30,814 bases of DNA, from IMG/VR virus record IMGVR_UViG_3300007735_000596, positions 1 to 30,814 of that record; one strand, 5' to 3'. The notes below the pieces were generated by a model, which was not told the DNA's origin, did no database searches, and was given only the letters and a program-made list of their open reading frames with translations. The DNA is from a virus. Positions within the stretch are counted from its first letter, which is position 1. Every line of letters begins with the position of its first letter. This document shows, in pieces, positions 28,323-30,814 of this stretch. The position numbers and the translations under genes are program-made.

Positions 28323-30349
28323 GCCTTGTGAATGTCAACGCCAGCGAGCGCGTTGTCAAAGTCACTAACAATGGACTCAGCGTCAAGCCAGCCGATCAGA
28401 CCAAGGTCATTAAGATCAGTGGGACGGGCCCACAAGGGCCAGCTGGTCAAACAGTCACACCCGCTGGTGCTTGGACTGCACAGGCTTACGCTGCTTACAG
28501 CGTTGTCAGCTATCAAGGCTCGTCGTACTTAAGCTCGCAGGCCACAGCATCATCGGACACTCCTGGCATATCTGGCAAGTGGACACTCCTTGCAAGCAAG
28601 GGTGACACGGGTGCAACGGGTAGCCAAGGCGCAGCGGGTAGCCAAGGTATTCAAGGCCCAGCGGGTGCAGCGTCAACAGTTCCCGGCCCCAAGGGTGACA
28701 AGGGCGACACTGGCGCGCAAGGTAGCTCAGGTGTCATCGCAGTCACAGCACCCATCACCAACACGGGCACCAGCACCTCAGCGAACATTGGCATTACGAC
28801 TGGCACGACATCTGGCACGGTCGCAGCTGGTAACGACTCTCGCATCACAGGCGCAGAGCAAACGAGCAACAAGGGGCAGGCCAACGGCTATGCAGGCCTT
28901 GACGCTGATGGCAAGCTCTCCTCGAGCACCATTCCGGCTGTTGCGATCACCAGCGTCTTCGAGGTAGCAACACAATCAGCCCAGCTTGCACTGTCAGCCC
29001 AAGAGGGTGATGTGGCAGTCCGAACGGATGAGAGCAAGAGCTACATCAAGAACAGTGGCACGGCTGGCACAATGGCCGACTGGACACTGCTGCGCACACC
29101 ATCCGACACGGTACTCAGCGTTAATGGTGCAACAGGCGCGGTCACATTGACTTACTCGGATGTAGGTGCAGCCGCGAGCTCGCATACGCACACGATGAGT
29201 GCGATCACCAACGCTGGCGACTCAGCCACCAAGAATGTTGGAACATCAGCAGGCACCGTTGCAGCAGGCGACGACAGTCGCATCACCGGGGCGGCACAAA
29301 AGGCCAGCAACCTCAGCGACCTAGCCTCCGCGTCCACAGCGCGCACCAACCTTGGACTTGGCAACAGCGCAACGCTTAACACCGGAACTAGCGCAGGCAC
29401 GGTTGCAGCTGGCAACCACACGCACACCAAGAGCGATGTTGGCCTTGGCAATGTTGACAACACTTCTGATGCTAGTAAGCCAGTAAGCACTGCTCAGCAG
29501 ACAGCGCTTGATCTGAAGGCACCACTCGCAAGCCCAGCACTAACTGGCACCCCCACTGTTCCGACGGCAGCAGTTGACACGAACACAACACAGGCAGCCT
29601 CGACTGCCTTCGTGCTTGCCCAAGCAGCATCAGCGCTACCCCAAGTCAATGGCACGGCAGCAGCGGGAACCAGCACACGCTATGCCAGGGCAGACCATGT
29701 GCACGCACTAAACACTGGCACCACATCCGGCACCGTTGCAGCCGGTAACGACAGTCGCATCACTGGCGCAATCCAAGGCAGCACATGGGACTCACACGCA
29801 GGCGCTTATGTCATCAGCCCACCAGCAGCGTATGTCGGCCAAGTATTCCCCGGCAGCAACGGCACTGGCGCACAGGGCAGCTGCGCGATCAGGTACACGC
29901 CAGTCAAGGACATTGTTGTAGCGAGCTACTCACTGCTCTGCATGACAGCACCAACATCTTCAGGCAGCTTCCGAATGACGATCTACGCATCAGACGGAAC
30001 AACAACCCTGACTGCCAGCGCAACCGATGGCACAACGAAACCAGTCGCAGGCATTGGATCTGTCACCACATCAAGTGGCAACACGATCATTACTGGCACG
30101 ATGACAGCGAACACTGGCTCGGGTTCGATTGCAACGATCACACTTACGGCAGGCACCACCTACTGGATTGGCGTGTTCTTCAACACTGCCGCAGCCACAG
30201 GGCAATACGCAGGCCTTGCAATCCCCTCACTGTTCGGCACCACGCTCACCACTGCTGACTGCTGGTTCCGATCTGTAACAGCATCAGGGCAAACACTGTC
30301 CGGTGGGGCAGTAGACAAGATCGCCCCACTCGTAGCGCTCAAGACCTGA
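28319..30349 (+). CDS. Tail fibre with collagen-like and repeat modules
   Basis: 676 aa, the largest protein here. Order of parts: N-terminal attachment region; collagen-like Gly-X-Y stretches at about 37-45 and 95-140 (GDTGATGSQGAAGSQGIQGP, GPKGDKGDTGAQG); repeat region about 150-490 with four copies of GT-x-GTVAAG-x-x (SRITGA in three) and His-Thr-His turns (SHTHT, NHTHTKSDVGLGNVDN); then a unique beta-sandwich head about 495-676 (YTPVKDIVVASYSLLCMTAP, ITLTAGTTYWIGVFFNTAAA), the probable receptor-binding part. It should form a trimeric fibre. It is located away from the other tail genes in the window but just before terminase on the circle. Confidence 0.88.
   Translation: MSLVNVNASERVVKVTNNGLSVKPADQTKVIKISGTGPQGPAGQTVTPAGAWTAQAYAAYSVVSYQGSSYLSSQATASSDTPGISGKWTLLASKGDTGATGSQGAAGSQGIQGPAGAASTVPGPKGDKGDTGAQGSSGVIAVTAPITNTGTSTSANIGITTGTTSGTVAAGNDSRITGAEQTSNKGQANGYAGLDADGKLSSSTIPAVAITSVFEVATQSAQLALSAQEGDVAVRTDESKSYIKNSGTAGTMADWTLLRTPSDTVLSVNGATGAVTLTYSDVGAAASSHTHTMSAITNAGDSATKNVGTSAGTVAAGDDSRITGAAQKASNLSDLASASTARTNLGLGNSATLNTGTSAGTVAAGNHTHTKSDVGLGNVDNTSDASKPVSTAQQTALDLKAPLASPALTGTPTVPTAAVDTNTTQAASTAFVLAQAASALPQVNGTAAAGTSTRYARADHVHALNTGTTSGTVAAGNDSRITGAIQGSTWDSHAGAYVISPPAAYVGQVFPGSNGTGAQGSCAIRYTPVKDIVVASYSLLCMTAPTSSGSFRMTIYASDGTTTLTASATDGTTKPVAGIGSVTTSSGNTIITGTMTANTGSGSIATITLTAGTTYWIGVFFNTAAATGQYAGLAIPSLFGTTLTTADCWFRSVTASGQTLSGGAVDKIAPLVALKT
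28797..29770 (+). repeat. Four dispersed repeats within the fibre gene
   Basis: Related segments near 28797, 29239, 29384 and 29717 all encode GT-x-x-GTVAAG followed by (N/D)(D/H), and three continue SRITGA. The DNA copies are close to identical over short runs, so in-frame recombination between them could lengthen or shorten the fibre shaft. Confidence 0.75.
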
Positions 30350-30690
30350 TGCACACCACCTGCCTGACCTGCGGCAAACTATTCGCCCAAGGCGGAGGAC
30401 GAAGCCGCTGCCCCAACTGCCATCAAGCACGACGGCAAGCAATCGCCAAACGACGGCCATACCAATCAAGAGCCGTGTACCAAACCCCAGAATGGCGAAG
30501 GGCAAGGGCCACAGCAATAGCATGGGCGGGCGGTCAGTGCACACGATGCGGCAGCACACACGATCTGATCGTGCACCACATCCTCCCCGTTACTGAGGGT
30601 GGCGGTCACAACCAAGAGAACCTTCAAGTTGTCTGCCGCCGATGCCACCCAACAGTCGAAGCAATCCACAAGGCAACAAGAGGCACCTAA
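30349..30690 (+). CDS. HNH endonuclease beside the terminase (packaging-linked)
   Basis: 113 aa. An N-terminal zinc ribbon (Cys5, Cys8, Cys21, Cys24) precedes an HNH nuclease: AWAGGQCTRCGSTHDLIVHH (Cys64, Cys67, His76-His77), EGGGHNQENLQVVCRRCHPT. HNH proteins next to terminase in HK97-like cos phages are needed for specific cos cleavage together with the large terminase. Here the gene ends at the right edge and the terminase begins at the left edge, so the two are neighbours on the circular form. ATG 30349 overlaps the fibre stop. Confidence 0.88.
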   Translation: MHTTCLTCGKLFAQGGGRSRCPNCHQARRQAIAKRRPYQSRAVYQTPEWRRARATAIAWAGGQCTRCGSTHDLIVHHILPVTEGGGHNQENLQVVCRRCHPTVEAIHKATRGT

Positions 30691-30814
30691 CAGCCGACAA
30701 GATGCAGTCGAACTGCGGGTTGAGCACGCAACAGTAATGGCTTGATAACCCCATTAACGGGGCTTAGAACGCAAATTAAAACGGGCGAATTTTTGATTTT
30801 TGTTTGCGATGAAC
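30691..30814. other. Right-end non-coding region, likely cos-flanking
   Basis: No gene is seen. A small hairpin TAA-CCCC/GGGG-C-TTA at 30746-30766 lacks a T-run and is only a weak terminator candidate. The last 45 bases are AT-rich, with AATTTTTGATTTTTG and flanking GCAAA (30771-30775) and TTTGC (30803-30807). Bendable AT-rich DNA beside the terminase genes fits a cos region. Confidence 0.45.

Noticed and set aside
29785-30258. 157-codon frame within the fibre gene
   Set aside because: It is an out-of-frame shadow rich in His, Arg and Trp from Thr/Ala-coding DNA; the fibre frame itself is continuous.
1-30814. CRISPR array, insertion sequence, rRNA
   Set aside because: No regularly spaced repeats, no transposase other than the phage integrase, and no ribosomal RNA-like sequence were seen on reading both strands.

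Overview
The window reads as the essentially complete genome of a small temperate siphophage of about 30.8 kb. Genes are tightly packed and nearly all on the + strand. An HNH endonuclease sits at the right end and a terminase at the left end, so the sequence was probably opened at or near cos. The host is most likely an actinomycete. This is inferred from the large serine integrase, an mIHF-like H2TH protein, the DUF4326 protein, the tail-chaperone C-terminus with an ARRYGILPWQ motif, frequent GTG/TTG starts and fairly high GC. No host species can be named from this sequence.

Layout. Positions 45-7446 hold the head and neck genes: small and large terminase, portal, a compound prohead protease, HK97-type capsid, adaptor and closure proteins. 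Positions 7450-12992 hold the tail: tube protein, two chaperone products linked by a -1 frameshift, a short tape measure, distal tail protein, hub and a minor tail protein. Lysis genes (XhlA-like, CHAP endolysin, 55-aa holin) run to 14127 and end in a strong terminator. The gap 14128-14483 holds a possible minus-strand 24-aa membrane peptide and phased repeats. Positions 14484-16520 carry a metallophosphoesterase and two unknown genes. A minus-strand HTH repressor (16432-16761) faces away from a long early operon (16921-24388) whose genes mostly overlap by a few bases. That operon covers recombination (Erf-like, PD-(D/E)XK nuclease), replication (initiator, helicase-loader-like, SSB), a ParB/DUF4326 fusion with a partner gene, an mIHF-like protein and an HNH nuclease.

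The lysogeny segment has a tRNA-like fragment (24391-24460), a likely excisionase and the serine integrase. A short cassette follows (26277-27910): a putative DNA-binding protein, a secreted lysozyme-like protein, and a Cys-rich mini-protein whose ribosome binding site is buried in an RNA stem. Tail-fibre genes (27981-30349) and a second HNH gene close the window. On the circular form they lie directly upstream of the terminase, so late transcription probably runs 27981 -> cos -> 14127.

The points most worth a second look are the sequestered-RBS leader at 27306-27414, the in-frame internal start in the prohead protease, the ParB/DUF4326 pair, the tRNA fragment beside a serine integrase, the minus-strand membrane peptide and a short motif shared by three control regions. 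All functions are assigned from reading sequence motifs; no database search was run.
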